Shown: in pieces, positions 50,801 through 61,420 of the stretch
Position numbering within the stretch: the stretch's first letter is position 1
How the letters are laid out: every line of letters starts with the position of its first letter
Source of the DNA: Ovis canadensis
Taxonomy: Eukaryota > Chordata > Mammalia > Artiodactyla > Bovidae
NCBI RefSeq assembly: GCF_042477335.2
Contig: NC_091254.1
Location: 100,031,001-100,095,000 of the forward strand
Direction of reading: 5' to 3'
DNA length: 64,000 nucleotides
Translations under genes and position numbers: made by a program
Notes under the pieces: generated by a model
The model's database searches: none
What the model was told of the DNA's origin: nothing
Seen by the model: the letters and a program-made list of their open reading frames with translations, nothing else

Positions 50801-53800
50801 TTTGTGCTGGACTGGGGTGTGCTTTGGGGAGAATAAGGCCTGTCTCTCTCCCCAGCGTCGCCATGGAGGCCCTGCGGCTCCTGGCCCTGGTCGGGCAGGC
50901 CCTCTTCTCGCTTGCCGCCGTCCTGCTCGTCTGCCTGCTGGTGAGGACCTACCTCGTGGGCCCTTACTGCCGGAAGCTGCACGCGGAGAGCAAAGGGGGC
51001 AAGGAGATCCTGGTCCTGGGCATCTCCGCCTTCACCTTCCTCATGCTGACGGTAATACCTGGCCTCTCGGCACGCACGTGGTTGGGGCAGGGCTTTCTGG
51101 CTCGCGCTGCTCATGGCTGGCGCGTGTCCCCGGCTGGGGTGTGCCTGCGTGTCTGTCCTGCACACCTCACACCTAAAGCGAGAGTCGGTGTGAAACCGTT
51201 TCCATTGTGTTCGATGAGAACAACCTAGTTTGCAGCGTAGCTTCTGCTGCTGTGGTGTGAGAGGCTCACACGGAGGCTGGTTTTCAATGCAGCCTTTCCA
51301 GCTGGTAAAGAACCCGCCTGCAATGCGGGAGACCTGGGTTTGATCCCTGGGTTGGGAAGATCGCCTGGAGAAGGGAGCGGCTACCCACTCGAGTATTCTG
51401 GCCTGGAGACTGCCATGGGCTGTACAGTCCATGGGGTCACAGAGTCAGACGTGACTGGTGACTTACACATGCACGTCCCCGCTGAGGGCCAGGCTTCTTG
51501 TGAAGGAGGGCGGTGTTCCGGGAGGCCCATAAATAGTCCGAGTTGCGGTGGCATCACCTGCAGGGCAGCAGCTGCAGCCCTCGACGTGGGCCCACCCCCC
51601 TTGTGTTCAGCCAGTCAGGGTTCACGTGCAGGGAGTCGGTGCCGGGACTGTCCTGTGACCCCAGGCCCAAGGGCGCTGTTGGTCCCGGCTGTCTGTCGGC
51701 GCTGTGCGGCGCGTGTTGGCTGTGCGCTGTGGCGGCTGCGAGCACTCTGTCCGCTCCCTCCCGGGCGTGTGCTGGGCTCCAGCACCATCATCGGCAGGGC
51801 CTGCGCTGCTCTTGTCTCGGTTTAACCTGAGTTAGATGCACATCGCTCCCTTCCTGCAGGCACCGGGGGCGGGCACAGATTCCTATGCCACGTTTATGAT
51901 GCTCAGGAGTCGGGCAGTTTATTGATTCAGGATAGAGAAAGCATATCACAAATACTTGTTCTCGCTTGGCAGTCCCACAGCGGTCCCCACGAATGGTGGT
52001 TTCTCCTGGTTCACGGCCGTTCCCTCTCGCCTCTGGGCGGTGACCTGGTGCTTGCCACTGTGTCCTCCCCGGGGTCCTCCCAGGACGCTGGGCAGGGGCC
52101 AAGGAGCCGGCTTGCGGGGTTCTGTGGGGACCCATGCGGCGTGAGCCTCCTGGCAGAGACGCTGCTGCGTGTGTCCGGCATGGCCTGTGTCCCCCCTCCC
52201 CAGGTCACCGAGCTGCTGGGTGTGTCCATGGAGCTGGGCTGCTTCCTGGCTGGAGCCCTGGTGTCCTCCCAGGGCCACGCGGCCGCCGAGGAGGTTGTGT
52301 CCTGCGTGGAGCCCGTCCGCGACTTCCTGGCCATCGTGTTCTTTGCGTCCATAGGTGACTTTCCTCCAGGGCTGATGCCCCCGCTGGGTCTTATCTGCTC
52401 ACACGTGTTTCTACTAACAATTTGTGTGGCAAAAACAGTTCCCGTGGAGGCTAGGGACTGAGGGACTCTCACTGAGGAGGCAAGGTCTGAGCTGAGGGGT
52501 GCGGGCTCTAAACAGGTGGTCCTGCATGGCCCCTGCTCAGCGGGGTGGCAGGTCCTTGTCAGCGTGTCCACACCAAGTGTGGGGGGAAGTTCTGATTTCA
52601 ATAACACCCAAACTGGCATGTTTAGGCTGCTGCCCTGGGAACGTCCCCGTAGGGTGGGGGAATCAGCCTGGCCCCTCGCTCACGCCCGGCACTGCTTGGT
52701 GGGCTGGATCGGCCCCAGAGACGTCGAGTGCGTGGCCGTGTAAACGGGCTCCTGGTTTGGTCCTGGTTCCTGAAGGCCAGGCGTGCCGCGCGGGGCTCTG
52801 GGTGGGATGGGCGGGGAGACCCCCGTCCCTTCCTGTCTTGGATGCTGGGCTGCAGGGAGGCTGACCGCCTGGCCTCGGAGGGTCACTTGCCCTGTCCCTG
52901 CAGGCCTTCACGTGTTCCCCACCTTCGTGCTCTACGAGCTCACTGTCCTGCTGGTCCTCACGCTCTCAGTGGTGGTCATGAAGGTATGGTCGCGCTTGTG
53001 AGGGCCACTCTATCTTTGGTTTGCCCGACACCCTGCCTGCCGCTTCCTGCCTGGGTGACCCCTGCCTCCCCTCCCTCGCCCCAGCCGGGACAGCTCGGGC
53101 TTCTTGGGTCAGGGTGAGCCTCCGTCTCAGACTCTGTTGAAAATGGGGTCTTAGAAGCTGGGAGTGAGAAACTCTGGACCCTCCAGAGGAGCCTCGCTCT
53201 GTGCTCTGTCTTGTCCTGAGTCTAAACCTCAAACCCCACTCTTGTAGCAAACGTGCGTTTTAATGGCCCTGGAGGACTGTCTTGCCGCTTCCCACTTGTG
53301 TCCTTTGTGGCTCCAGACTGTTGAAGTGCCCGTGTTAACATGCGACCCAGGAGCGGAGGGCGGAGGAGGGGTTTGCAGCGAAGGAGCCACACACCCCCCA
53401 GGCTGCTTTGCTCAGGCCTCACTCACAGGGTGTTAAGAGGACAGTTCCATCCTGACGGCTGCTCCATACTCCTGGGCAGCAGGCATGGTCTCCCCGGGGT
53501 GGGGGTGCCTCAGTGTCCTCTCGCGTGGCCCTGCGGTGGGGGCCGGGCAGGCCGCTCTGGTCATGACCCGCCTCCCCCGCAGTTCGTCCTGGCAGCCCTG
53601 GTCCTGTCCCTGCTTCTGCCCAAAACAAGCCAGCACGTCAAGTGGATCGTGGCCGCTGGGCTGGCCCAGGTCAGCGAGTTCGCGCTGGTCCTGGGAAGCC
53701 GGGCACGCAGAGCCCGAGTCATCTCCCGAGAGGTGAGTCTGCCCCGCTGCCTGGGCTGGGGGCCCGGGGGCAGGGGTGCAGATCAAGGTCCCCAGGGCTC

Positions 53801-54076
53801 AGGGGAGGGGAGCCCGCCCTCCACGGCCCCGCCCCTGCTGCGGGAAGCCCCACCCCACCAAGGAAGCCCCACCCACCTGCTGATGCCCCGCCCCCATCAC
53901 AGGAAAGCCCTGCCCCACCACAGGAAGCCCCGCCCCACCCCGCTGATGCCCCGCCCCCGCAGGTGTACCTGCTCATCCTGAGCGTGACCACGCTCAGCCT
54001 CCTGCTCGCCCCGCTGCTCTGGCGCGCTGCCGTCGTCCGGTGCACGCCCCGGCCAGAGAGGCGGTCCAGCCTCTGA
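38440..54076 (+). CDS. TMCO3: TMCO3, transmembrane and coiled-coil domains 3
   Basis: A complete coding sequence in 12 exons: 38,440-38,883; 39,650-39,829; 40,141-40,332; 40,558-40,686; 42,772-42,864; 45,088-45,274; 45,355-45,472; 50,856-51,051; 52,204-52,354; 52,904-52,983; 53,583-53,732; 53,963-54,076. The total is 2,034 nt, or 677 residues, the same length as the human protein. There is a hydrophobic signal-like segment at about 9-23, a charged coiled-coil region at about 55-255, and from about 273 a multi-pass KefB/CPA2-type sodium-proton exchanger domain with [20 protein letters not shown] at about 323-342 and [20 protein letters not shown] near 612-631. A short basic tail ends RRSSL. 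It is a putative monovalent cation/H+ antiporter of internal membranes (by family). All introns are GT-AG except the first after the start codon, which is GC-AG. No lesion is seen. Confidence 0.96.
39650..39829 (+). CDS. TMCO3: TMCO3 exon 3 (residues 149-208)
   Basis: 180 nt, from acceptor CGCGCATAG to donor GTGAGT. It encodes [20 protein letters not shown] through [13 protein letters not shown], coiled coil. Confidence 0.95.
40141..40332 (+). CDS. TMCO3: TMCO3 exon 4 (residues 209-272)
   Basis: 192 nt, donor GTAGCC. It encodes [20 protein letters not shown] and [17 protein letters not shown] up to ADHHLIK, the linker before the membrane domain. Confidence 0.95.
40558..40686 (+). CDS. TMCO3: TMCO3 exon 5 (residues 273-315)
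   Basis: 129 nt, donor GTCAGA. It encodes the first membrane segments of the antiporter domain: [20 protein letters not shown], then [18 protein letters not shown]. Confidence 0.95.
42517..42584. repeat. 34-bp tandem duplication
   Basis: Positions 42,517-42,550 (start CTAGAAAATGAATGAAAATA) repeat at 42,551-42,584 with one difference, followed by the first 8 bases of a third copy. It lies about 190 bp before TMCO3 exon 6. Confidence 0.95.
42772..42864 (+). CDS. TMCO3: TMCO3 exon 6 (residues 316-346)
   Basis: 93 nt, acceptor CTGTTTTCCAG, donor GTGAGT. It carries the highly conserved [20 protein letters not shown] antiporter motif. Confidence 0.95.
42865..44574 (+). other. TMCO3 intron 6, unique part
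   Basis: Intron between exon 6 and the 39-bp array. Open frames occur but none match known proteins. Confidence 0.5.
44575..45066. repeat. 39-bp minisatellite abutting TMCO3 exon 7
   Basis: About 12 units with the core CTCCTCGGGGCCGTGGGTGC, then TGAGGCGTGTGTGCACGTG. Units vary in the GTGTGTACAC segment and some are truncated. The array ends about 20 bp before the exon 7 acceptor. Open frames on both strands are repeat artefacts. Confidence 0.95.
45088..45274 (+). CDS. TMCO3: TMCO3 exon 7 (residues 347-409)
   Basis: 187 nt. The acceptor TGTGCTCTCCCAG is only about 20 bp beyond a 39-bp minisatellite; the donor is GTAGGT. It encodes [20 protein letters not shown] and [20 protein letters not shown]. 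Confidence 0.95.
45355..45472 (+). CDS. TMCO3: TMCO3 exon 8 (residues 409-448)
   Basis: 118 nt, donor GTATGC. It encodes [20 protein letters not shown] and [19 protein letters not shown]. Confidence 0.95.
46612..46665. repeat. (TTTG)n/(TTTA)n microsatellite
   Basis: Short simple repeat of TTTG units followed by TTTA units inside the L1. Confidence 0.85.
48000..48095 (-). mobile_element. CHR-type SINE fragment
   Basis: The plus strand reads CTAGGGATTGGTCCTGGGCC and CCACTGGACTGCCAGGGAAT, then TCCC, the reverse of a CHR head. It is inserted in the L1. Confidence 0.8.
49471..50855 (+). other. TMCO3 intron 8, right part
   Basis: Intronic sequence between the L1 and exon 9 with no recognised exon or repeat. 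Confidence 0.5.
50856..51051 (+). CDS. TMCO3: TMCO3 exon 9 (residues 448-513)
   Basis: 196 nt after CTCTCTCCCCAG. It encodes [20 protein letters not shown] and [11 protein letters not shown]; the internal Met is not a start. The donor is GTAATA. Confidence 0.95.
51300..51460 (+). mobile_element. BOV-A2/Bov-tA SINE
   Basis: CAGCTGGTAAAGAACCCGCC, GGGTTTGATCCCTGGGTTGG, and the tail GGGGTCACAGAGTCAGACGT. It lies in TMCO3 intron 9. Confidence 0.88.
52204..52354 (+). CDS. TMCO3: TMCO3 exon 10 (residues 514-564)
   Basis: 151 nt, donor GTGACT. It encodes [20 protein letters not shown] and [12 protein letters not shown], conserved membrane segments. Confidence 0.95.
52904..52983 (+). CDS. TMCO3: TMCO3 exon 11 (residues 564-590)
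   Basis: 80 nt, donor GTATGG. It encodes [20 protein letters not shown] and SVVVMK. Confidence 0.95.
53583..53732 (+). CDS. TMCO3: TMCO3 exon 12 (residues 591-640)
   Basis: 150 nt, donor GTGAGT. It encodes [20 protein letters not shown] and [20 protein letters not shown], up to SRE. Confidence 0.95.
53963..54076 (+). CDS. TMCO3: TMCO3 exon 13, C-terminus (residues 641-677)
   Basis: 114 nt including TGA at 54,074-54,076. It encodes the last membrane helix [20 protein letters not shown] and a short basic tail ending RRSSL. Confidence 0.95.
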   Translation: MYLLILSVTTLSLLLAPLLWRAAVVRCTPRPERRSSL

Positions 54077-54560
54077 GGACCAAGGCCAGGCGACCGGCGG
54101 AGCTGTCACCGCTCCTGAACCTGCTGTGCCCGCGCTAGAGAGCCTGAGGAGGCTGCGTCTGTGTAACGCTGTCTCGGCGGTTATGCCTGGATGTGCCTTT
54201 TCTCCTGAAATTACCGTTAGCATCATGTTGTTACTCCATCTCTTTGTGTGTTTTTTTGGTAAGGAAAAAATTAAGGAGGCTTTTTTATTTATTGAACAAC
54301 TTTTTGTTGTAATCTGTTGGTCAGTACTTATTAAACGTTTCTGTGATGTGAGCTTTTAATTCTGACAGTTTGGAAAGTTACTTTTAATACGTAAAGTCTG
54401 TGTTTTCTAGAGACAAAGGTCTTTTACATGTCTGTTTGCTTTTTATTACAATTTTAAGACACTTTCATGTCAATTTTTATTAGGAATACCATTCCTTTAA
54501 AGTATTTGGTTTTGAATCATGAGACTATGCATTCTTAATAAAGATCATTTATGACCAAAA
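54077..54560 (+). other. TMCO3: TMCO3 3' UTR
   Basis: AT-rich sequence after the TGA with a canonical AATAAA at 54,537-54,542. Cleavage is expected about 15-25 nt downstream. No other poly(A) hexamer is as well placed. Confidence 0.8.
54537..54542 (+). terminator. TMCO3: TMCO3 poly(A) signal AATAAA
   Basis: AATAAA about 460 nt after the stop codon, in AT-rich 3' UTR. Confidence 0.8.
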
Positions 54561-55640
54561 TATAACTAATTGAAACTTATTGGTTTCATTGGATTTTTAT
54601 GTTGGGCTCATCTTCGTTGTCACGTGTTACCTCACTGTCTGAGAGGTCGGGAGGGGCACGGCTATCTGGGAAGGCTAAGTTCTGACTGTAATTCTACAAG
54701 TGTGCATTGGTGATTATGTCCCCATTTTAGAAGCCATGCAGCCAAGATGTGATACTTACAAAGCTTTCCCGAAGGGGTGCCTGAGTGAAAAGTTCCTATA
54801 AATACAGGCTTTAAGAGCCCAACAGTTTGACCAGAACCTTGGCACAGAGGGGGAGACATATGAAGGGCGATTATGGATCGCGGACGTAAATTATGAGTTG
54901 CAGGAATATGAGCTGAAACATTAAGATGAAGTGAGTTGAACCGGTGTGAAGGAAATCGATGGGGGAGCGATGTGAGTGTGCTCGTGTTTAGAAGCCAGCA
55001 TTGGTTTACTCGCTTCTAACCCATTCCAGATGGTGCCACGGCCTCCGATCCCTGGGCACATGGACAGTGGGGGGGGGGGGGGTGCCTGAGGAGCCCGGCC
55101 CTGCTGCCCGCCCGCGGGCGCTGCGCCTTGTCCCCGTGCCCCTGCCTCCAGCCTGTGTCCTCTTTGCTCTCGTGTCTCCAGCACCCAGGGCAGAGCTGGG
55201 AGCTCTCACGACCGCATGAGACCTGTTGGTTGTGCTGCCTCCCGCGTTCCCTCCAATGTGGAGGTAATCCTCTGACACTGGAGTGATTAAGGACGTGCCC
55301 TTTGTGACCAGAGGAAGCGCTGTTGCAAAAGCCCTGTGCTTGGAGGGGCCTGGACTCAGCCCTGCCCAGAGCCGTGAGGACGGCACCAGCCTGGGCCCAC
55401 GCCACCCTGGTCCTGGGACGTGGCCTCCTCACCTTTTTCTCACCAGTGTCTCCACCCTCGCCTCTCTCTGTCCTTAGCACGCATAAGCCTGCTCCAGGCT
55501 ACCCTGTCGTGAACTCACAAAGCCGTCTCTCAACCCCGGTCCTCACGCTCCCTTTCCTATGTACACTCAAGCAGGCCCAGAGCCCTGCTAACCCCTGTGC
55601 GTGAGACTGCAGAGCACCTGCCTCCCAGAATCAAGCCTTG
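54561..55640. other. Intergenic downstream of TMCO3
   Basis: No gene recognised. Contains a run of 14 G at 55,069-55,082. Confidence 0.5.
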
Positions 55641-56600
55641 ACCCATCACCATTTCCTCTGGGCCCAGCAGAAACTTCAGGCCAGAAGGAAGTGGCATGAT
55701 ACACTTCAAGCGGAAAGAAAAGACATGCAACTCGGAATACTCTGCTTAGTGAGGCTGTTACTCAGTTTGAAGGAGAAATGAAGTTTTACAGACAAGTCAG
55801 ATTTTCTGCAGGGCAGAGCACACGCTCGGCCACAAAACAGTCTCCCTAAATTTAAGAAAAGTGGAATCCTATCAGGCATCTTTCCCAACTACAGCGGTAC
55901 GAGACTAGAAACCAACTGCAATTAAGAACAGCAAACACACGAGCACGTGCAGGCCAAGCGGCGCTGCTACACGGCACACCGGCCACCGAGGAGGCGAGAG
56001 CACCTGGACACGGGCGCCAACGGAGGCAGCGATCCCGAAACCCACGGGACGCAGCTGAGGCGGTTCTGAAAGGGAAGTTCACAGTGACACAAGCTGCCTC
56101 GGGAGACAAGAAAATCTCAAATTCTACACAGACACTAAGGCAAAGCGACAATGCGCCTCTGCGTTCATTGTGGCGTTATCTGCCAGGATGCGCAAGCAAC
56201 CTGCATGTCCAAGAGCGGGTAAAGAAGGCGTGGTGTTTTATATACAGTGGGATACTGCCCAGCCATAAATAAACAAAAACCCTTGCCATTTGTGAGAACA
56301 GAGATGGAACTAGAGGGCAGGGGGAGTGAAGCACGTCAGAGAAAGCTGAATGCTGTGTGAGCTCACTTGTCTGTGAGCTTAAAAATGAAATGAACAAACT
56401 CAACAAAATAGGAAAATGCAGAGAACAAACAGGTCGCCAGCGGGGAGGAGTATGAGGGAGCGAGTGAAGTGAGGGAAGCTAAGAGAAGCAAGCCTCCTGT
56501 TATGAAGCAGATGAGTCACAGGGCCAACTGTACCACGTGGGGAGTGTTCTCAAGAACTAACGTCTCTGACAGGTTGTAGCTAGGCTTACAGCTGTGATCA
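55640..56600 (+). mobile_element. L1 LINE 3' part, sense
   Basis: Contains ordered L1 3' phrases: GGTTGAAGAAGGC-like text at 56,215 (GCGGGTAAAGAAGGCGTGGT), TATATACAGTGGGATACTGC, CCAGCCATAAATAAACAAAA and GAGATGGAACTAGAGGGCAG. Diverged; boundaries approximate. Confidence 0.75.
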
Positions 56601-56960
56601 GTCCATAACGGACACAAGCGTCAGGCCACGGTGTCCCGCACCGGGAACCAGCACTGTGTTGTCAGTGAGACAGCAACCACAACCGCGGGACAGATGAGCT
56701 GCAGCGGGGTCCAGGGAGCGGTGGGCACTGGGGTCAGAGGCGGCGCGGCCAAGCAGCCCACCAGCCCTCGGCAGCCTGACCAGACTCTCACGGGGGAGAG
56801 GGGACTTTACCAGTGTGCTGTGAGCGCTAACGTAGCCCTCTGGGACAGTCCGCAAGGATATGTAGGCGAACAGCAAAGGCCCCACGCCAAGGCCCTCAGT
56901 AGAGAAAGCACAGACTGGAGTCCAGTGTGCAGCTCAGAGCATGTGAATATATAAGAGGGG

Positions 56961-57516
56961 TGTCTGTGTGAGTGTGTGTGTGTGTCTGTGTGTGAGTGTG
57001 TGTGTGTCCGTGTGTGTGTGAGTGTATGTGTCTGTGTGAGTGTGTGTGTGTGAGCGTGTGTGTCTGTATGTGTGTGTTTGTGTGTGTGTGTGTGTCTGTG
57101 TGTGAGTGTATGTGTCTGTGTGAGTGTGTGTGTGTGTCTGTGTGTGTGTTTGTGTGTGTGTGAGTGTGTCTGTGTGTGTCTGTGTGTATGTGTGTGAGTG
57201 TGTGAGTATATGTGTCTGTGTGAGTGTGTGAGTGTATGTGTCTGTGTGTGTGAGTGTATGTGTCTGTGTGTGTGTGTCTGTGAGTATATGTGTCTGTGTG
57301 TGTGTGTGTGAGTGTGTCTGTGAGTATATGTGTCTGTGTGTGTGAGTGTGTGTGTCTGTGTGAGTGTGTGTGTATGTGTGTGAGTGTGTGTGTGTCTCTG
57401 TGTGTGTATGTGTGTGTATGAGTGTGTGTGAGTACATGTGTCTGTGTGAGTGTGTGTCTGTGTGTGTGTGTCTGTGAGTATATGTGTGTGTGTGTGTGTA
57501 TGTGTCTCTGTGTGTT
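56961..57516. repeat. TG-rich tandem array
   Basis: Over 550 bp of TGTGTGTG interrupted regularly by TC and AG steps (TGTGTCTGTGTGAGTG-type). It gives His/Thr-rich open frames on the minus strand that are not genes. Confidence 0.97.
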
Positions 57517-57789
57517 CTAGTAATGTGATCCATTTATTCTCTTCTGTTGAACTACCTCTGTATTCCTGGAAACTGGTGTCTAAGTTGATGAAAAACAGGA
57601 ACGTACAAATCCTGGACACTCCGTGACGTCAGAGAGGATAAACGCATAGATCCGCACTGAAACGCTTTATAATCAAACTCAGAGGACCAAGGCTGAGAAC
57701 TGTGAGAGCAGTGACGTATGACTCCTCACTTACAACGGATCCTCAGTACAGTTAATAGCCAGTTTTTCACCAGAAGCCACGGGGGGCAG

Positions 57790-59515
57790 TTGTTGCTGTT
57801 CAGTTGCTAAGTTGTGTCCGTCCGACTCTTTGCGACCCCATGAACTTCAACCTAGAAAAGACTAGAGGTCTATTCAAGAAAATTAGAGATACCAAGGAAA
57901 CATTTCATGCAAAGATGGACTCAATAAAAGACAGAAATGGTATGGACCTAACAGAAGCAGAAGATATTAAGAAGAGGTGGCAAGAATACACAGAAGAACT
58001 GTACAAAACAGATCTTCACGACCCAGATAATCATGATGGTGTGATCACTCACCTACAGCCAGACATCCTGGCATGGGAAGTCAAGTGGGCCTTAGGAACA
58101 TTCACTACGAACAAAGCTGGTGGAGGTGATGGAATTCCAGTTGAGCTGTCTCAAATCCTGAAAGATGATGCTGTGAAAGTGCTGCACTCAATAGGCCAGC
58201 AAATTTGGAAAACTCAGCAGTGGCCACAGGACTGGAAAAGGTCAGTTTTCATTCCAATCCCAAAAAAGGCAATGCTAAAGAATGCTCAAACTACCGCACA
58301 ATTGCACTCATCTCACACGCTAGTAAAGTAATGCTCAAAATTCTCCAGGCCAGGCTTCAGCAATACATGAACCGTGAACTCCCTGATGTTCAAGCTGGTT
58401 TTAGAAAAGGCAGAGGAACCAGAGATCAAATTGCCAACATCCACTGGATCATGGAAAAAGCAAGAGAGTTCCAGAAAAACATCTATTTCTGCTTTATGGA
58501 TTATGCCAAAGCCTCTGACTGTGTGGATCACAATAAACTGTGGAAAATTCTGAAAGAGATGGGAATACCAGACCACCTGACCTGCCTCTTGAGAAATCTG
58601 TATGCAGGTCAGGAAGCAACAGTTAGAACTGGACATGGAACAACAGACTGGTTCCAAATAGGAAAAGGAGTATGTCAAGGCTGTATATTGTCACCCTGCT
58701 TATTTAACTTATATGCAGAGTACATCATGAGAAATGCTGGGCTGGAAGAAGCACAAGCTGGAATCCAGATTGCTGGGAGAAATATCAATAACCTCAGATA
58801 TGCAGATGATACCACCCTTATGGCAGAAAGTGAAGAGGAACTAAAGAGCCTCTTGATGAAAGTGAAAGAGGAGAGTGAAAAAGTTGGCTTAAAGCTCAAC
58901 ATTCAGAAAACAAAGATCATGGTATCTGGTCCCATCACTTCATGGCAAATAGATGGGGAAACAGTGGAAACAGTGTCAGACTTTATTTTGGGGGGCTCCA
59001 AAATCACTGCAGATGGTGACTGCAGCCATGAAATTAAAAGACGCTTACTCCTTGGAAGAAAAGTTACGACTAACCTAGATAGCATATTCAAGAGCAGAGA
59101 CATTACTTTGCCAACAAAGGTCCGTCTAGCCAAGACTAAGGTTTTTCCACTGGTCATGTAGGGATGTGAGAGTTGGACCATAAAGAAAGCTGAGCGCCGA
59201 AGAATTGATGCTTCTAAACTGCGGTGTTGGAGAAGACTCTCCTGGGACTGCAAGGAGATCAGTCTTGAGTGTTCACTGGAAGGACTGGTGTTGCAGCTGA
59301 AACTCCAATACATTGGCTACCTGATGTGAAGAGCTGACTCACCTGAAAAGACCCTGATGCTGGGAGAGATTGGGGGCAGGAGGAGAAGGGGACGACCGAG
59401 GATGAGATGGCAGGATGGCATCACTGACTCGATGGATGTGGGTCTGAGTGAACTCCGGGAGCTAGTGATGGACAGGGAAGCGATTCATGGGGTTGCAAAG
59501 AGTCGGGCATGACTG
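57790..59515 (+). mobile_element. BovB (RTE) LINE, about 1.7 kb with RT domain
   Basis: The longest BovB copy here. It shows RT motifs in order: GFRKGRGTRDQIANIHWIME, FMDYAKASDCVDHNKLWKIL, CLLRNLYAGQEATVRTG, GKGVCQGCILSPCLFNLYAE and LRYADDTTLMAES (the YADD catalytic motif). The frame shifts near 58,250 and a TAG occurs at 59,159-59,161, so it is inactive. A short SINE-like head (TTGCTGTTCAGTTGCTAAG) precedes it. Confidence 0.95.
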
Positions 59516-59955
59516 CAACCTGCCAGGCTCCTCTGTCCATCACCATCTCCTGGTGTTCACTCAAATTCATGTCCATTAAGTCGGTGATGCCATCCAACCA
59601 TCTCATCCTCTGTCGCCCCCTTCTCCTCCTGCCCTCAGTCTTCCCCAGCATCAGGGTCTTATTCAGTGAGTCAGCTCTTCACATCAGTTGGCCAAAGTAT
59701 TGGAGCTTCAGTTTCAGCATCAGTCCTTTCAGTGAATATTTAGGACTGATTTCCTTTAGGATGGACTGGTTGGATCTCCTTGCAGTCCAAGGAACTCTCA
59801 AGAGTCTTCTCCAACACCACAGCTCAAAAGGGTCAATTCTTTGATGCTCAGCTTTCTTTATGGTCCACCTCTCACATCCATACATGACTCCTGGAAACAC
59901 CATAGCTTTGACTATACGGATCTTTGTTGGGAAAGTAATGTCCCCGCTTTTCAAT
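59516..59955 (-). mobile_element. BovB LINE 3' end, inverted
   Basis: Minus-strand 3' end of a second BovB copy (ITFPTKIRIVKAMVFPGVMY, GCERWTIKKAEHQRIDPF) joined 3' end to 3' end with the plus-strand copy. Confidence 0.92.
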
Positions 59956-60039
59956 ACGCTACCTAGGATTGTCACAAGAGACTTCAGAGTCCCACTTTTC
60001 TCTTTAGAAAGATATTGACTCGTTTTTGCCCATGTTGCA

Positions 60040-60250
60040 CTGGGGCGTTGCTGCAGAGCTGGGCACCGCGTGGGGCTCTCGCTGCACCGGCTTCTCTCGG
60101 GACACAAGGTCCAACGTGCTCGGGCGTCAGCAGTTGTGGTGTGTGGCCTTAGCTGCTCTGCGGCATGGCGGGTGTTCCCGAACCAGGGATGGAACCCTGT
60201 GTTGGCATGTGGATTCTTATCCACAGAGCTAGCATGGAGGTCCTCAATGT
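60040..60250 (-). mobile_element. CHR-type SINE
   Basis: The plus strand reads GTGTGTGGCCTTAGCTGCTC, GAACCAGGGATGGAACCCTG and CTAGCATGGAGGTCC, the reverse of a CHR element. Confidence 0.75.
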
Positions 60251-60819
60251 CCCTCTTTTGATAGTGGATGGAATGCCCGGACAGAAGGTCAATAAGGAGG
60301 CAGAGGACAAGCACAGCGTTGTCTGTTGACCGAAAGCCTCAGCTTGCGGATCTTGGCTCCCTGACCAGGGATCAAGCGTGCCCCGCTGCAGTGGAGCCAT
60401 GCAGTCCACCACTGCAGCCAGGGGGTCCTGAGCTAGTCTCCATTTTTAAGACATCACTCTGGCTGCTGAAGAGAGGAGAGAGGGGGTCAAGGCTGGAGTA
60501 ACAGGAGATGGGCATTGTCTGCTCCAGCCCTCAGTGAGGAAGGGGCCGGCCGGCCGGGGCGGAAAGCAGAACTCGAGAGCGCTCAGGCCGGCGGCTGGCT
60601 TTAGTTGCTGAGGACGAGTGAGGTGTTTGACTTCTGTCTACATTTCTAGTCTGAACAGCTGGGTGGACACAGTTCTTCTCCTGAGTGAGCTGGAGCCGGG
60701 TGGGGAGGGGCTGGTTTGGGAGAAGTGTCGTGAGTTCACCATTGGTTGTATCGCATGACATCTTAAAGATCAATCATCTTGCCAGTTTTTTTTGTTTTTT
60801 TTTTTTTTTACTGAGCAGT

Positions 60820-61420
60820 TGCGCTAGCTAACACTACCAGTGCAGTCCCGGCGGTCTCGCGCCGTGAACGGCCACCTGTGTCTCTGTAACGTTCCTGTGC
60901 GGCCTGCGAGGCAACTGTCAGAAACGCCGGCGCGGCCGCCCAGCCCCGTCTTCTGCCCAGCGGCCCAGCCCTCCCTCACCCGCCTTCTGGGTCTCCGCCC
61001 GGCGCCCGCGGACATGGGCCTGGGGGCTGCCCCGCTGTTCCCCGGGCAGCCGCAGGCTCTTGCGCAACGGAGGCTGCTGGTGTCCGAAGCAACTCGCGGT
61101 GGTCAGCACATGCGCCCTCGTCGTCAGCGGGAGGCAGGTGCTGCGTGCCAGCCGAGGGGCCCCGGGGCGCCACCGCGGGAGCTGGAGTGGGCCGGGCGCC
61201 GAGGGTCCGGGCCTGGCCCCGGGCCGCCATCCGCGGCTCCTTCCCGCCGGGCGCCGGCTAGAAGCCCTGCAGCCTCCGCGCCGCGCCCCCCGCACTGCCT
61301 CTGCGGCCCCGCTCCGCCTGCGCCCAAGGCTCAGCCCTTCTCCCCACTCCACGCGGGGCTCACGTCTCTGAGACGCAAGTCCTCTCTTCCTTGCTCGGAA
61401 CAAACTGCTAGCCGTCTCGG
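60820..61420. promoter_or_regulatory. CpG-rich block, possible promoter
   Basis: Dense CpG with GCGGCCGCC and CGCCCGGCGCCCGCG motifs, preceded by a T-rich run. No coding exon was recognised. In other mammals TFDP1 lies next on the plus strand after TMCO3, so this could be its 5' end or an unrelated island. An open frame of 332 codons runs through it but has no recognisable domain. Confidence 0.4.

Noticed and set aside
50868..51228. Separate small gene starting at ATG 50,868
   Set aside because: This Met is inside TMCO3 exon 9, in the TMCO3 frame and preceded by a consensus acceptor; the frame past 51,051 is intron.
56807..57619. His-Thr repeat frame of 270 codons
   Set aside because: Translation of the TG array.
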